Below the pieces are notes generated by a model. It saw only the letters and a program-made list of their open reading frames with translations. It did not search any database and was not told the DNA's origin. Shown piece by piece: positions 1-10,186 of a DNA stretch of 64,000 nucleotides; the first letter of the stretch is position 1, and the number at the start of each line of letters is the position of its first letter. The stretch covers positions 394,283 to 458,282 of the forward strand of contig NZ_FNUM01000002.1 in the NCBI RefSeq assembly GCF_900107995.1, in the 5' to 3' direction. Source of the DNA: Alcanivorax sp. DSM 26293. GTDB taxonomy: Bacteria > Pseudomonadota > Gammaproteobacteria > Pseudomonadales > Alcanivoracaceae. The position numbers were made by a program, and so were the translations under genes.

Positions 1-1
1 G

Positions 2-388
2 AAGGTGGCGCAGATCCTCGAGGAAGTGGATCTCCCGGCATCGGCACAGGGCCGTTACCCCCATGAGTTTTCCGGTGGCCAGCGACAGCGTATCGCCATC
101 GCCCGGGCCCTGATCATGGAACCGGAGCTGCTGATTCTGGATGAGCCCACTTCCGCCCTGGATCGGAGCGTGCAATATCAGATTCTCGAGCTACTGAAGT
201 CTCTTCAGAAGAAACATGATCTCAGCTATCTGTTTATCAGCCATGATCTGAAAGTCATACGGTCCATCTGTCACCGGGTCATGGTGATGAAAGATGGCAA
301 AGTGGTGGAACACGGCGAGACCGAGGCCGTTTTCGACCAGCCGCAACACGGTTACACCCTTAAGTTGATGTCCGCCGCCTTCGCCTGA
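2..388 (+). CDS. Peptide ABC transporter ATP-binding protein, C-terminal part
   Basis: This is the C-terminal 128 residues of an ABC ATPase whose start lies before the window. The reading frame is open from base 2. Visible motifs are the signature FSGGQRQRIAIARAL, Walker B LLILDEPTSALD and the H-loop LFISHD. They are followed by the short tail, ending near PQHGYTLKLM, that is usual in oligopeptide/nickel (OppF, DppF, YejF) ATPases. The protein would energise uptake of a peptide-like substrate from the cytoplasmic face of the inner membrane. A YejF-like ATPase directly before fabI is also the Pseudomonas arrangement, so the tandem-domain YejF type is likely. The missing N-terminus prevents a firm choice. 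Confidence 0.88.
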   Translation, partial: KVAQILEEVDLPASAQGRYPHEFSGGQRQRIAIARALIMEPELLILDEPTSALDRSVQYQILELLKSLQKKHDLSYLFISHDLKVIRSICHRVMVMKDGKVVEHGETEAVFDQPQHGYTLKLMSAAFA

Positions 389-521
389 AGAAGGCACCGG
401 GAAACACACCGTTGCATTTGTCAGCCCGTGAAGAGACGTCAAACCCGCTTTAATTGCCTATACTTGGCCCAGTCGTTATGTTGGCCACCAATCGGAACAA
501 CCAGAACCACGAGGGATGACC

Positions 522-1322
522 ATGGGATTTCTAGCAGGCAAACGCTACCTGATTGTCGGCGTCGCCAGTGACCGCTCCATTGCCACAGGTATCGCCGAAG
601 CAATGCATCGCGAGGGTGCTGAGCTGGCCTTTACCTTCCAGAACGAGAAACTGAAAAGCCGGGTCGTGAAAGCGGCCGAACGCTATGGCAGTAGCGAAGC
701 CCTGTGCTACCCCTGCGATGTGGCAAGCGATGAAGAAATCGAGGCAGTGTTCACCTCCCTGGGCAAGCAGTGGGACGGTCTGGATGGCATTATCCATGCG
801 GTGGGCTTTGCCCCCGGCAATGAGCTGGATGGCAACTTTGCCGACGTGGCCACCCGGGAAGGCTTCCGTATCGCCCATGATATTTCCAGCTACAGCTTCG
901 TTGCCCTGGCCAAGGCCGGCCGCCAGATGATGGCCAACCGCAATGGTTCCCTGCTGACCCTGACCTATCATGCCGCCCGACAAACCGTGCCGAACTACAA
1001 CGTGATGGGTCTGGCCAAGGCGAGCCTGGAAGCCTCTGTCCGGTATCTGGCTTCCAGCATGGGCCCGGATGGCATCCGCGTGAACGGCATCTCTGCCGGC
1101 CCGATCCGCACCCTGGCAGCATCCGGTATCAAGAAATTTCGCAGCATGCTGGACTACAATGCCGCCAAAGCGCCTTTGCGTCGCAATGTGACCATCGAGG
1201 AAGTGGGTAACGTAGCCGCTTTCCTGTGCTCTGATCTGGCTTCCGGCATTACCGGTGAAATCACCTACGTCGATGCCGGGGCAAGCACCGTATCCATGCC
1301 TTTCGAAATGGATAGCGAGTAA
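522..1322 (+). CDS. fabI: Enoyl-[acyl-carrier-protein] reductase (NADH)
   Basis: FabI performs the last reduction of each type II fatty acid elongation cycle, enoyl-ACP to acyl-ACP. The protein is 266 residues, the usual length. The N-terminus [19 protein letters not shown] is the divergent nucleotide-binding loop of FabI. The active-site block [19 protein letters not shown] supplies the Tyr-x6-Lys pair (PNY...AK). An ATG two codons upstream (516) is open, but GAGGG at 511-515 is ideally spaced only for the ATG at 522, and that start gives the family N-terminus. The gene stands alone on the plus strand and ends at a strong bidirectional terminator shared with ppiD. Confidence 0.97.
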   Translation: MGFLAGKRYLIVGVASDRSIATGIAEAMHREGAELAFTFQNEKLKSRVVKAAERYGSSEALCYPCDVASDEEIEAVFTSLGKQWDGLDGIIHAVGFAPGNELDGNFADVATREGFRIAHDISSYSFVALAKAGRQMMANRNGSLLTLTYHAARQTVPNYNVMGLAKASLEASVRYLASSMGPDGIRVNGISAGPIRTLAASGIKKFRSMLDYNAAKAPLRRNVTIEEVGNVAAFLCSDLASGITGEITYVDAGASTVSMPFEMDSE

Positions 1323-1345
1323 CCCCGAAACAGACCATTCAGCAC

Positions 1346-1380
1346 AAAAAAAAGCTCACCATCGCTGGTGAGCTTTTTTT
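1346..1380. terminator. Bidirectional rho-independent terminator between fabI and ppiD
   Basis: A perfect stem AGCTCACC/GGTGAGCT with loop ATCGCT is flanked by A7 on the left and T7 on the right. Each strand therefore reads as a hairpin followed by a U tract. It lies between the convergent ends of fabI (plus) and ppiD (minus). Confidence 0.92.
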
Positions 1381-1394
1381 GTGCCCTGGTCAGG

Positions 1395-3326
1395 CTACTG
1401 ATCGGCAGTGTTACTGCTCAGCCGTCCCAGGTTGAGGTCCACGTCGCCCTCATCGCGCAGCAGTGCCACCACCTGGCGGAAACTGCGTTGCCCTTCAATA
1501 TTACCAAGCTGAAGCAGCGCAGCCTGTTGCTGGACTTCGGACAGAGGCTCAACGTTACCGTCTTCCACACGGGTTACCTGATAAGCAACCAGGGAACCAT
1601 CTCCCACCCGAGTCAGCTCGATGGAGGAAGGCGCACCTTCATTGCTCTTGGGCAAGGCAAAAGCACCGTTGACCACTTCCATGAACGGCTCGGCGCCACC
1701 GCGCTGAAGCCCTTCCTGTTCCTCGATTTCGCTACCAAACAGGGAGGCGATCTCATCCAGTGTTGCCCCTTGCTGTAATTGCTCCTCTGCCTGGGCGGAC
1801 AACTGCTGGGCCTTGTCCGCTGCCAGCTCGGCCTTGAGCCGCTCGCGAATCACAGCGGCGACGTCCTCCAGTGGCAGAGCTTCGGCAGGCTTTTCTTCAG
1901 CAATGCGAACCGCCAGATACTCACCCGGCGCCGTTTCGATCAGATCACTGTTATGGCGATCCTTACGCACCTGATCGCTGTTAAGTGCCTGTTGAACCTG
2001 GGGCGCAGACAGCGGCGCTGGCAGGGCTGACAAGGCAACCCATTCGGTGGTTTGGACTTCTGCCCCCACCTGTTCGGCCGGAACAGCCATATCACTGTGT
2101 TCGTACAGCAGCTCTTCAAGACGCGCCACATCTTCATTCAACAGGGTTTCTGCACGACCCTGCTTGAGATCAGCACGAATCTGTTCGCTAAGCGCCTCCA
2201 GTGTGGGCAGGTCCTGCTCACGAACGGCCTCGGACACCTTGATCAGGTGAACACCCGCATCGGTGACAACCGGCTCGGAAACCATCCCGGGCTCAAGACT
2301 GGCAATGGCCTCTTCCATCTCTTCCGGCAGCGCGCCTTTGGAGACCACACCCAGATCACCGCCAGCATTGGCGGAGCCCGGATCGTCGGAATACTCGGCA
2401 GCCACATCAGCAAAAGATGCCCCCGCAGCGATAGCCTGAGCCGCCTCGCTGGCACGCGCCTGCGCCTGCTGCAGGTCCCGGTCGCCGTTAATTTCCACCA
2501 GAATATGCGCCACTTTACGGGCCGCACCGGCTCCGGATTCTTCCATGATGGAACGACGCACCTGATACTCTGCCGCCACGTCCTCGTCGCTGACAGAGAC
2601 CTGATCCGCATAATCCTCAACCGCCAGCCTCACATAGCTGATGCGGAATTCCTCCGGGCGCATGAACTCTGCCTGATTTTCATCGTAGTAGGCCTGAACG
2701 TCCTCGCTGGTCACGGTGAACTCGCTACGCAGGGCATTCATATCCAGGGCCACATAGCGAATATCACGAACCTGTTCGCCCAGGCGGCGCTGTTCGCTCA
2801 ACTCCGCAGGAAGCGCGAAATTGGTCGCCACGAAGCCACTACGATACTGCTCTTTGATCACATCCTGACGCAGGCCCTGAATGTAGCTCTGCGGAGTCAT
2901 GCCCCGGCTACGCAGCTCCCGCTCGAAACGGGTTTCGGAAAACTTGCCATTTTCCTGAAACAGGGGGATCTGATAAATATCGCGTGCGGCCTGGGTTTCA
3001 CTGAATGCCAGGTTGGCATTTTGTGCTGCTGCCAGAATCAGCTGTTCATTGACCAGCCCCTCAAGAACCATTTCAGGACGCACAAAGGAATCCAGCATGG
3101 AGGGGTCAATGTTCGGACTTTGCTGTCGCAGCATGTCACGAACGCGTTCAACGCGCTGATTGACCATACTTCGGGTGATTTTGTTGCCTTCCACTTCGGC
3201 AACCACATCTCCGCTTCCGCCTCCGGTGAAATACCCATAGAAGCCGGAAATGACAAAAGGAAGGATAATCGCGGCAAGCAGGACCTTGCCCACGGGACCG
3301 CGGACAAACCGTCTGAACTCCTGCAT
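1395..3326 (-). CDS. ppiD: Periplasmic folding chaperone/peptidyl-prolyl isomerase PpiD
   Basis: PpiD is an inner-membrane-anchored chaperone that meets proteins leaving the Sec translocon. The 643-residue protein has one N-terminal membrane anchor (about residues 13-33, GKVLLAAIILPFVISGFYGY) after a short basic cytoplasmic tip. A SurA/PpiD N-domain follows, then one parvulin domain at about residues 269-365 (starts ARKVAHILVEI; contains SDDPGSANAGGDLG) and a long C-terminal region. Length and order fit the family. It follows hupB and tRNA-Asp on the same strand, as in Pseudomonas. ACGGAG precedes the ATG. PpiD parvulin domains are often weak isomerases, so the chaperone role is the safer statement. 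Confidence 0.95.
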   Translation of the reverse strand: MQEFRRFVRGPVGKVLLAAIILPFVISGFYGYFTGGGSGDVVAEVEGNKITRSMVNQRVERVRDMLRQQSPNIDPSMLDSFVRPEMVLEGLVNEQLILAAAQNANLAFSETQAARDIYQIPLFQENGKFSETRFERELRSRGMTPQSYIQGLRQDVIKEQYRSGFVATNFALPAELSEQRRLGEQVRDIRYVALDMNALRSEFTVTSEDVQAYYDENQAEFMRPEEFRISYVRLAVEDYADQVSVSDEDVAAEYQVRRSIMEESGAGAARKVAHILVEINGDRDLQQAQARASEAAQAIAAGASFADVAAEYSDDPGSANAGGDLGVVSKGALPEEMEEAIASLEPGMVSEPVVTDAGVHLIKVSEAVREQDLPTLEALSEQIRADLKQGRAETLLNEDVARLEELLYEHSDMAVPAEQVGAEVQTTEWVALSALPAPLSAPQVQQALNSDQVRKDRHNSDLIETAPGEYLAVRIAEEKPAEALPLEDVAAVIRERLKAELAADKAQQLSAQAEEQLQQGATLDEIASLFGSEIEEQEGLQRGGAEPFMEVVNGAFALPKSNEGAPSSIELTRVGDGSLVAYQVTRVEDGNVEPLSEVQQQAALLQLGNIEGQRSFRQVVALLRDEGDVDLNLGRLSSNTADQ

Positions 3327-3453
3327 GAAAATACTCCGTAGGGACTCTTATTAAAACCTGAGCCGGTCACTTCAACATGGCGTCAGGTAAAAACTGTCGA
3401 ATTCAATCTTGTTATATGAGAACCGCAATAATGACTGCAGGTTCCCTAAACGG

Positions 3454-3484
3454 AAAAAAGCGCACCCGCTTACGGCTGCGCTTC
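3454..3484 (-). terminator. Terminator after hupB/tRNA-Asp
   Basis: On the minus strand AAGCGCA and TGCGCTT form a 7-bp stem around a 12-nt loop and are followed by a T tract (A54-A59 on the plus strand). It lies just beyond the CCA end of tRNA-Asp and before the ppiD leader. Confidence 0.8.
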
Positions 3485-3491
3485 CTCAAAC

Positions 3492-3568
3492 TGGCGGAGC
3501 GGACGGGACTCGAACCCGCGACCCCCGGCGTGACAGGCCGGTATTCTAACCAGCTGAACTACCGCTCC
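3492..3568 (-). tRNA. tRNA-Asp (GTC)
   Basis: A 77-nt cloverleaf is readable on the minus strand. The acceptor arms GGAGCGG/CCGCTCC have discriminator G and an encoded CCA. The anticodon stem-loop CCGGC-CTGTCAC-GCCGG gives anticodon GTC. The T loop is GGTTCGAGTCC. The 5' end is only 10 bp after the hupB stop codon, so the tRNA is probably cut out of the hupB transcript. Confidence 0.97.
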
Positions 3569-3578
3569 CGCAAACAGT

Positions 3579-3851
3579 TTAGTTCACCGCGTCTTTCAGT
3601 GCCTTACCGGCTTTGAAGCCCGGTACTTTGGCGGCGGCGATCTGAATGGTCTGGCCAGTTTGCGGGTTGCGGCCTTCACGAGCAGCGCGCTCTTTCACAG
3701 CAAAAGTGCCAAAACCTACCAGAGAAACGCTGTCACCTTTTTTCAGGGCGCCAGTTACCGCTTCCAAAGTAGCATCCAGTGCACGGCCTGCGTCGGCCTT
3801 GGAAATATCCGCGCTAGCGGCAATCGCATCAATCAACTCTGACTTATTCAC
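3579..3851 (-). CDS. hupB: Nucleoid-associated DNA-binding protein HU-beta
   Basis: A 90-residue HU subunit that bends and compacts DNA in the nucleoid. The start [11 protein letters not shown], the dimer core and the DNA-binding arm block with GRNPQTG are standard. It lies downstream of lon, as in Escherichia and Pseudomonas, but has its own strong promoter in the 185-bp gap (3923-3951). AGGGGAAC provides the ribosome site. tRNA-Asp follows almost immediately, implying a shared transcript ended by the hairpin at 3454-3484. Confidence 0.97.
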   Translation of the reverse strand: MNKSELIDAIAASADISKADAGRALDATLEAVTGALKKGDSVSLVGFGTFAVKERAAREGRNPQTGQTIQIAAAKVPGFKAGKALKDAVN

Positions 3852-3922
3852 AAAGTTCCCCTTTCTGTTTTTCCCGGTTTTATGGTCGAGGCGTGATGTA
3901 CTCTCCTCCTGAGCAAGCCGCC

Positions 3923-3951
3923 TTTATACCAACGGGTATAAGGAGCGTCAA
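3923..3951 (-). promoter_or_regulatory. Sigma-70 promoter of hupB
   Basis: On the minus strand a -35 TTGACG (3946-3951) and a -10 TATAAA (3923-3928) are separated by exactly 17 bp. The predicted start would be about 60-70 bp upstream of the hupB ATG. There is no competing gene in the gap. Confidence 0.8.
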
Positions 3952-4036
3952 GAAAGGAAAGGTATCATCGCACCCAAGTTAAAAAAAATGAAAAACCATA
4001 TAGATCAATAATTTAAAAAGCTTCAAATCCGACCCG

Positions 4037-6433
4037 TTAATGTGTACTGGGACGCTTTGTGCCTTCCTGGTTTTTCTCTTCTGCGAGCGCCAAATCCTCT
4101 TCCTGTTCCGCTTCGCTCAGCGGGCTGGGTTGATGAGTTAGCGCCACATCAAGCACCTGGTCAATCCATTTGACAGGACGGATATCCAGGGACGACTTGA
4201 TATTGTCAGGGATCTCTTTGAGGTCCCTCTCATTTTCTTCCGGTATCAATACCGTCTTGATGCCACCACGGTGAGCGGCCAGCAATTTTTCTTTCAGGCC
4301 ACCGATGGGAAGCACTTGACCGCGCAGGGTAATTTCACCGGTCATGGCCACATCCGCACGGACAGGGATCCCGGTCAGTACAGAAACCATGGCGGTACAC
4401 ATGCCAATACCCGCACTGGGCCCATCTTTCGGAGTCGCACCCTCTGGCACATGCATGTGCAGATCGTTGCGTTCCAGTGTGCGGCGTCGAATTCCAAGGG
4501 TACCGGCACGGCTTTTCACAACTGTCCATGCAGCCTGAATAGACTCCTGCATCACATCACCCAGGGAACCGGTAGAGATTACGCGGCCTTTGCCCGGAGT
4601 GGAAACACTTTCGATGGTGAGCAGCTCGCCGCCAACGGAGGTCCATGCCAACCCGGTAACCTGTCCAACCTGGTCTTGCTCTTCCGCACGACCGAAACTG
4701 AACTTGCGCACACCAAGGTAATGTTCGATCAGCTCTTCAGACAAGGTAACGGTCTTGGCCTCGTTCGCCAGCAAGTGCTCCTTGACCACCTTGCGGCAAA
4801 TCTTGCTCACTTCCCGCTCCAGCCCACGAACCCCGGCTTCACGGGTGTAGTGACGAACCACATAGCGCAGCACGCTCTCGTCGAAAACCACTTCGTCTTT
4901 CTTCAGGCCATTGTTCTTGATCTGTTTCGGGACCAAGTACTGGAGGGCAATATTGACCTTTTCGTCTTCCGTATAGCCTGGCAGACGGATCACTTCCATG
5001 CGGTCCAGCAAGGGTGCCGGAATGTTCATGGAGTTAGAGGTGCAGATAAACAGGGTTTCCGACAGATTGTAGTCAACTTCAAGATAATGATCGCTGAAGG
5101 TATCGTTCTGTTCGGGATCGAGCACTTCCAACAACGCGGAGGCCGGATCACCACGGTTATCCATGCCCATCTTGTCGACTTCATCAAACAGGAACAGCGG
5201 GTTTTTTACGCCGACCTTGGACAATTTCTGGACCACCTTGCCCGGCAGTGAACCAATGTAGGTGCGACGGTGGCCACGAATTTCCGCCTCATCGCGCACC
5301 CCGCCGAGGGCCATTCGCACAAACTTGCGATTGGTGGCATGGGCAATGGATTGCCCCAGGGAGGTTTTGCCCACACCGGGAGGGCCCACAAGACACAATA
5401 CCGGCCCCTTGACCTTGCCCACACGGCTTTGCACGGCCAGAAATTCCAGAATACGGTCTTTCACTTCTTCCAGACCATAGTGGTCACGATCAAGCACTTC
5501 CTTGGCATGGGCCAGATCATGGCGAACGCGGCTGCGTTTTTTCCATGGCACCGATGTCATCCAGTCAAGATAGCTTCTTACTACCGTGGCTTCCGCAGAC
5601 ATGGGTGACATCATCTTGAGCTTGTTCAGCTCATTCATGGACTTCTCGAGGGCTTCCTTGGGCATGCCCACGTTTTCAATTTTCTTTTCCAGGTCTTCCA
5701 GGTCGTTGCCGCTGTCGTCCAGATCACCCAACTCTTTCTGGATGGCTTTCATCTGTTCGTTCAGATAGTACTCGCGCTGGCTTTTCTCCATCTGTTTCTT
5801 GACGCGGCCACGAATACGTTTTTCCACCTTGAGCACGTCAATATCGGATTCCATCAGGGCAATCAGATGCTCGACACGCTCACGGACATCCACCATCTCC
5901 AGGACATCCTGCTTTTCTTCCAGTTTCAGCTGCAGATGCGCGGCAATGGTGTCGGCCAGACGGCTGACTTCATCGATGGAAGACACGGAACCGGTGACTT
6001 CCGGCGCGACTTTCTTGGAAAGTTTTACGTAATCCTCAAACTGGGATTGCAACGAACGGGACAGGGCTTCTTGCTCGCCCTCTTCAGGCAGCCCCTCTTC
6101 CAGCTCTCGCACATCCGCGATACCACCCTGATCACCGAACTCGGCCTTGACCACGTGGGCGCGCTGCCCGCCTTCCACCAGCACCTTGACGGTACCGTCA
6201 GGGAGTTTCAGCAGCTGCAGGATGGTCGAAACAGTACCAACCCGGTAGATGTCATCCACGCCCGGGTCGTCGTCGGAGGCATTGCGCTGGGCGACCAGCA
6301 TGATCTGTTTGTCGTCGGCCATGGCTGTTTCGAGCGCAGCAATGGACTTTTCCCGGCCAACAAACAACGGGATCACCATGTGGGGATACACCACTACGTC
6401 ACGCAGTGGTAAAAGCGGGATATCTTTCAGCAC
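4037..6433 (-). CDS. lon: ATP-dependent protease Lon
   Basis: Lon is a soluble hexameric AAA+ serine protease that degrades misfolded proteins and many short-lived regulators. The 798-residue protein has the LonN substrate domain (about 1-205), a coiled helical region, the AAA+ module with Walker A GPPGVGKT at 350-357, and the protease domain. The catalytic dyad is Ser673 in [10 protein letters not shown] and Lys714 in GGLKEKLLA. The C-terminal tail is rich in Glu and Lys and slightly longer than in E. coli. Only 28 bp separate it from clpX, so at least some transcription probably comes from the clpP-clpX unit. Confidence 0.98.
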   Translation of the reverse strand: MLKDIPLLPLRDVVVYPHMVIPLFVGREKSIAALETAMADDKQIMLVAQRNASDDDPGVDDIYRVGTVSTILQLLKLPDGTVKVLVEGGQRAHVVKAEFGDQGGIADVRELEEGLPEEGEQEALSRSLQSQFEDYVKLSKKVAPEVTGSVSSIDEVSRLADTIAAHLQLKLEEKQDVLEMVDVRERVEHLIALMESDIDVLKVEKRIRGRVKKQMEKSQREYYLNEQMKAIQKELGDLDDSGNDLEDLEKKIENVGMPKEALEKSMNELNKLKMMSPMSAEATVVRSYLDWMTSVPWKKRSRVRHDLAHAKEVLDRDHYGLEEVKDRILEFLAVQSRVGKVKGPVLCLVGPPGVGKTSLGQSIAHATNRKFVRMALGGVRDEAEIRGHRRTYIGSLPGKVVQKLSKVGVKNPLFLFDEVDKMGMDNRGDPASALLEVLDPEQNDTFSDHYLEVDYNLSETLFICTSNSMNIPAPLLDRMEVIRLPGYTEDEKVNIALQYLVPKQIKNNGLKKDEVVFDESVLRYVVRHYTREAGVRGLEREVSKICRKVVKEHLLANEAKTVTLSEELIEHYLGVRKFSFGRAEEQDQVGQVTGLAWTSVGGELLTIESVSTPGKGRVISTGSLGDVMQESIQAAWTVVKSRAGTLGIRRRTLERNDLHMHVPEGATPKDGPSAGIGMCTAMVSVLTGIPVRADVAMTGEITLRGQVLPIGGLKEKLLAAHRGGIKTVLIPEENERDLKEIPDNIKSSLDIRPVKWIDQVLDVALTHQPSPLSEAEQEEDLALAEEKNQEGTKRPSTH

Positions 6434-6461
6434 GTATTGCCTCTATTGCCGTGGCGGCACC

Positions 6462-7742
6462 TTAATCCGGTGCCACCTTGGAAGACTGCTCGTTGTTTTC
6501 GTAAATCAACAACGGATCGGATTCACCCTTGATGGTGGGGCTGTCGATAACCACCTTGGCGACAGAGTCCATGGACGGAACCTGATACATGGTATCGAGC
6601 AACACGCTTTCCAGAATGGAGCGCAGGCCACGAGCCCCGGTCTTGCGCTCCATGGCCTTGTGGGCCACGGCCCGCAGGGCATCATCGCGGAAATCCAGCT
6701 CCACCCCTTCCATCTCGAACAGGCGGGCGTATTGCTTGGTCAGGGCGTTGCGAGGCTCGGTCAGGATCTGCACCAAAGCCTCTTCACTGAGTTCTTCCAG
6801 TGTGGCAATCACCGGCAGACGGCCGATAAATTCGGGAATCAGGCCATACTTGACCAGATCTTCCGGCTCCACATCCACCAGCAGCTCGCCCAGGTTGCGG
6901 GCATCGTCCTTGCTCTTCACTTCTGCGGAGAAGCCGATCCCGCCTTTCTCGGAACGCTCGCGAATCACCTTGTCCAGCCCGGCAAACGCACCGCCACAGA
7001 TGAACAACATGTTGGAGGTGTCCACCTGCAGGAACTCCTGCTGGGGATGCTTGCGACCGCCCTGCGGGGGCACGGAAGCCACCGTGCCTTCAATCAGTTT
7101 GAGCAGAGCCTGCTGCACACCCTCCCCGCTCACATCACGGGTGATGGACGGGTTGTCGGATTTGCGGGAAATCTTGTCGATTTCATCGATATAGACAATG
7201 CCGCGCTGGGCCTTGTCCACATCGTAGTCGCACTTCTGCAGAAGCTTCTGGATGATGTTTTCCACATCCTCACCCACGTAACCGGCTTCGGTGAGGGTGG
7301 TGGCATCCGCAATGGTGAAAGGCACATTGAGCAGTCGGGCCAGGGTCTCTGCCAATAGTGTCTTACCACTACCGGTGGGGCCGATAAGCAAAATATTGCT
7401 CTTGCCCAGCTCCACTTCATCACGGCCCTTGCCAGTACTGCGCAGACGCTTGTAATGGTTGTACACCGCTACAGCGAGAACACGTTTGGCTCGCTCCTGC
7501 CCAATGACATACTCATCAAGGGTTTCCTTGATTTCGTTGGGCTTCGGCAGGCTCTCTCCGCCGGTATCTCCGGTGTCTTCCTGCACTTCCTCGCGGATAA
7601 TGTCATTACACAGATCCACGCATTCGTCGCAGATAAAGACCGAGGGCCCCGCAATCAGTTTGCGGACCTCATGCTGGCTTTTGCCACAAAAAGAGCAGTA
7701 CAGCAGCTTGCCGTCGTCGCCCTTGCCAGTGGAGTCGGTCAT
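6462..7742 (-). CDS. clpX: ATP-dependent Clp protease ATP-binding subunit ClpX
   Basis: ClpX is the unfoldase that delivers tagged proteins to ClpP. The 426-residue protein begins with the zinc-binding domain (Cys16, Cys19, Cys38, Cys41), followed by the AAA+ module with Walker A GPTGSGKT at 121-128 and Walker [10 protein letters not shown]. The IGF loop that docks to ClpP is present as [10 protein letters not shown]. It sits 131 bp downstream of clpP and just before lon. Confidence 0.98.
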   Translation of the reverse strand: MTDSTGKGDDGKLLYCSFCGKSQHEVRKLIAGPSVFICDECVDLCNDIIREEVQEDTGDTGGESLPKPNEIKETLDEYVIGQERAKRVLAVAVYNHYKRLRSTGKGRDEVELGKSNILLIGPTGSGKTLLAETLARLLNVPFTIADATTLTEAGYVGEDVENIIQKLLQKCDYDVDKAQRGIVYIDEIDKISRKSDNPSITRDVSGEGVQQALLKLIEGTVASVPPQGGRKHPQQEFLQVDTSNMLFICGGAFAGLDKVIRERSEKGGIGFSAEVKSKDDARNLGELLVDVEPEDLVKYGLIPEFIGRLPVIATLEELSEEALVQILTEPRNALTKQYARLFEMEGVELDFRDDALRAVAHKAMERKTGARGLRSILESVLLDTMYQVPSMDSVAKVVIDSPTIKGESDPLLIYENNEQSSKVAPD

Positions 7743-7873
7743 TGAATCGCCTCTAAACCTGTGTATTTGAGTATTTGCGTCTCTTTGAAGATGCAGGGAG
7801 ACGGGGGGTTTTTCAAGCCCGCCGGGCCTCTCAGGCCTTCCGTTAGGACACTTTTTGTACGACGCTTACCGAA

Positions 7874-8530
7874 TTACACCGGACGTTGACGCAACACCGC
7901 GTCAACGATGCCGTATTCCTGGGCTTCTTCAGCGCCCATGAAATTATCACGGTCCGTGTCTTTCTCCAGCCGCTCCAGCGGCTGACCGGTGTGGTGCGCC
8001 AGCAAGCTGTTGAGCTGCCCCTTGATCTTGAGGATTTCCTTGGCGTGGATTTCGATATCCGACGCCTGGCCCTGGAACCCCCCCAGCGGCTGGTGAATCA
8101 TCACCCGCGCATTCGGCAAGGCATAACGCTTGCCAGCGGCACCGGCAGCCAACAGGAAGGCGCCCATGCTGGCAGCCTGCCCGACGCACATGGTGGACAC
8201 ATCCGGTTTGATGAACTGCATGGTGTCATAAATAGACATACCCGCCGTCACAGAGCCACCCGGGCTGTTGATATACAGGTGAATATCCTTGTCCGGGTTT
8301 TCGGACTCCAGAAACAGCATCTGGGCCACGATCAGATTCGCCATGTGGTCTTCCACCTGGCCGATCATGAAAATCACCCGCTCTTTGAGCAGGCGGGAAT
8401 AAATATCAAAAGAACGCTCGCCACGGGCGGTCTGCTCGATCACCACCGGCACCAGACCCAGATTGGTGGGGTCCTTGCTCAGTTGCTGCATTTCCGGGGT
8501 CATGGAGTTGATACGGCTCAAGTCGATCAT
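7874..8530 (-). CDS. clpP: ATP-dependent Clp protease proteolytic subunit ClpP
   Basis: ClpP is the barrel-forming serine peptidase of ClpXP. The 218-residue protein has the triad Ser121 ([11 protein letters not shown]), His146 (MIHQPLGG) and Asp195 (TDRDNFM), plus a short N-terminal extension that may be removed autocatalytically as in E. coli. AAGGAAAG precedes the ATG. A possible heat-shock-type -10 (CCCCCCATAC on the minus strand, near 8690) lies in the 280-bp gap to tig, without a convincing -35. Confidence 0.98.
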   Translation of the reverse strand: MIDLSRINSMTPEMQQLSKDPTNLGLVPVVIEQTARGERSFDIYSRLLKERVIFMIGQVEDHMANLIVAQMLFLESENPDKDIHLYINSPGGSVTAGMSIYDTMQFIKPDVSTMCVGQAASMGAFLLAAGAAGKRYALPNARVMIHQPLGGFQGQASDIEIHAKEILKIKGQLNSLLAHHTGQPLERLEKDTDRDNFMGAEEAQEYGIVDAVLRQRPV

Positions 8531-8762
8531 GTAGCGCTTTCCTTCTCGTCGATCGTCCGGGGACGCTCTTGTGATTTGTTGGTATCGGCTGTAGCCGACC
8601 TCATCCTGATTGCTGCAATGGGGGCTGGCATAGCCGAAAACAAGGCAGGCCGGACGAACAGGTCTTCCAGCATCTTATGACGGTGTATGGGGGGCGTCTA
8701 TAAAAGTGGGCTCAGGCGGGGTCTGAATGCGCAAAACTTGCGCAAATTGTGCATAAATAACG

Positions 8763-8790
8763 CAAAACGGGGCCAGAAGGCCCCGTTTTG
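8763..8790 (-). terminator. Rho-independent terminator after tig
   Basis: A perfect 12-bp stem CAAAACGGGGCC/GGCCCCGTTTTG with a 4-nt loop lies 20 bp beyond the tig stop codon. The stem itself carries the terminal T run. The rest of the tig-clpP gap (8531-8762) should hold the clpP promoter. I see no gene in it. Confidence 0.85.
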
Positions 8791-8810
8791 GTGTCAAAAA
8801 GCGGAAAGAA

Positions 8811-10124
8811 TCAGCCTTGCGCTTGCTCGCGAGGCTTCACCGCGTCCTGGTAGGACATGGCTTTTTCTTCCACCTTGGCACTATCCAGTACCAGGTCGAC
8901 AACCTGCTCTTCCAGCACCGCACCTTCAATCTGCTGCAGCTGCTGGGGGTTGCTGTACACCCAGTTAACGACTTCTTCCGGCTTCTCGTATTGCTCGGCG
9001 ATCTCTTCTACACGGGCTTTGACCTTGTCGGCATCAGCCTTGATCTCGTGCTTGTCGAGAATCGCGCGAACCACCAGACCCAGACGAACGGAGCGCTCAG
9101 CCTGTTCCTTGAACAGGTCATCCGGCAGGATGGAGGCGTCAAACTGCTGACCGCCACCGAACTGCTGCATCATCTGCTGACGCATGCGCTGGATTTCCTG
9201 GGTGACCAGGGCGCCCGGCAGGTCAAACTCGTGCAGATTGACCAGGCCATCCATCGCCTGCTCTTTCACCTTGCCGGTGACCGCATTCTTCAGCTCGCGC
9301 TCCATGTTCTTGCGCACTTCCGCCTTGAATTTGGCCTCATCGCCATCTTCAACACCAAAGGCCTTCATGAACTCGGCGTCCACTTCCGGCAGGGCCTTGC
9401 CCTCTACCTTGTTGACCTTGATCTGGAAGACCACGGCCTGACCTTTCAGCTCTTCGGACTGGTAGTCCTCCGGGAAGGTCACATCGATATCCTTTTCCTC
9501 ACCGGCTTTCATGCCGACGATACCGTCTTCAAAACCGGGGATCATCTGACCGGAGCCCAGCTCCAGGTTCTGCCCTTCGGCGCTGCCGCCGTCGAAGGCT
9601 TCACCGTCTTTCAGACCCTTGAAGTCGATGTTGACACGGTCACCGCTTTCCGCAGCACGGTCCACTTCTTCAAACTGGGCACGCTGCTGACGCAGGGTTT
9701 CGATCATGGTGTCCACGTCAGCGTCGGTGACTTCTGCCTGGGGCTTTTCCACTTCGATGGAATCAAAGGCAGACAGCTCCACATCCGGGTATACCTCGAA
9801 GGTGGCAACAAATTCCAGATCCTGGCCCGCTTCGTTCTTGGTGGCTTCAAAGCCCGGCATGCCCGCTGGCTGCAGCTTTTCCTGCTCCACGGCTTCGATG
9901 AACGCTTCACGCATCACATCGGCCAGCACTTCGTTACGCACGGCGCTGCCAAAGCGACGCTTTACTTCACGCATGGGCACTTTGCCCGGGCGGAAACCGT
10001 CCAGACGGACATTCTTCTGGGCTTCCTGGAGCTTGCCTTCTACTGCAGAGTCCACTTTCTCCGCCGGCACACCCACCGTCAGACGGCGCTCAAGACCTGA
10101 AGTCGTTTCAACAGAAACCTGCAT
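8811..10124 (-). CDS. tig: Trigger factor
   Basis: Trigger factor is the ribosome-bound chaperone for nascent chains, with peptidyl-prolyl isomerase activity. The 437-residue protein has the ribosome-binding N-domain with the loop GFRPGKVP (family signature GFRxGKxP), the FKBP-like domain in the middle (from about residue 160), and the C-terminal arms. The frame is open for 14 more codons upstream. The start at 10124 gives the family N-terminus MQVSVETTSGLERRL and has GAGGA just before it. It lies upstream of clpP-clpX-lon on the same strand but ends in its own terminator. Confidence 0.97.
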   Translation of the reverse strand: MQVSVETTSGLERRLTVGVPAEKVDSAVEGKLQEAQKNVRLDGFRPGKVPMREVKRRFGSAVRNEVLADVMREAFIEAVEQEKLQPAGMPGFEATKNEAGQDLEFVATFEVYPDVELSAFDSIEVEKPQAEVTDADVDTMIETLRQQRAQFEEVDRAAESGDRVNIDFKGLKDGEAFDGGSAEGQNLELGSGQMIPGFEDGIVGMKAGEEKDIDVTFPEDYQSEELKGQAVVFQIKVNKVEGKALPEVDAEFMKAFGVEDGDEAKFKAEVRKNMERELKNAVTGKVKEQAMDGLVNLHEFDLPGALVTQEIQRMRQQMMQQFGGGQQFDASILPDDLFKEQAERSVRLGLVVRAILDKHEIKADADKVKARVEEIAEQYEKPEEVVNWVYSNPQQLQQIEGAVLEEQVVDLVLDSAKVEEKAMSYQDAVKPREQAQG

Positions 10125-10186
10125 AACATCCTCTTTAAAAAGACTTTTTGCTGCTCGCCGTCGCATGATAGAGCAGACGGCCTGAA

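Noticed and set aside
516-521. An earlier ATG for fabI at 516
   Set aside because: The GAGGG at 511-515 directly abuts it, leaving no spacing, and the family N-terminus begins at 522.
2052-3341. A 429-codon plus-strand frame opposite ppiD
   Set aside because: It is an antisense by-product of GC-rich codon use. PpiD domains are clear on the other strand.
8660-8720. Sigma-32 heat-shock promoter for clpP
   Set aside because: A -10-like CCCCCCATAC is present on the minus strand, but no acceptable CTTGAA-type -35 is seen at the right distance. Too weak to list.
10125-10186. A longer trigger factor starting at 10166
   Set aside because: The extra residues are not family-like and the GAGGA site serves the ATG at 10124.
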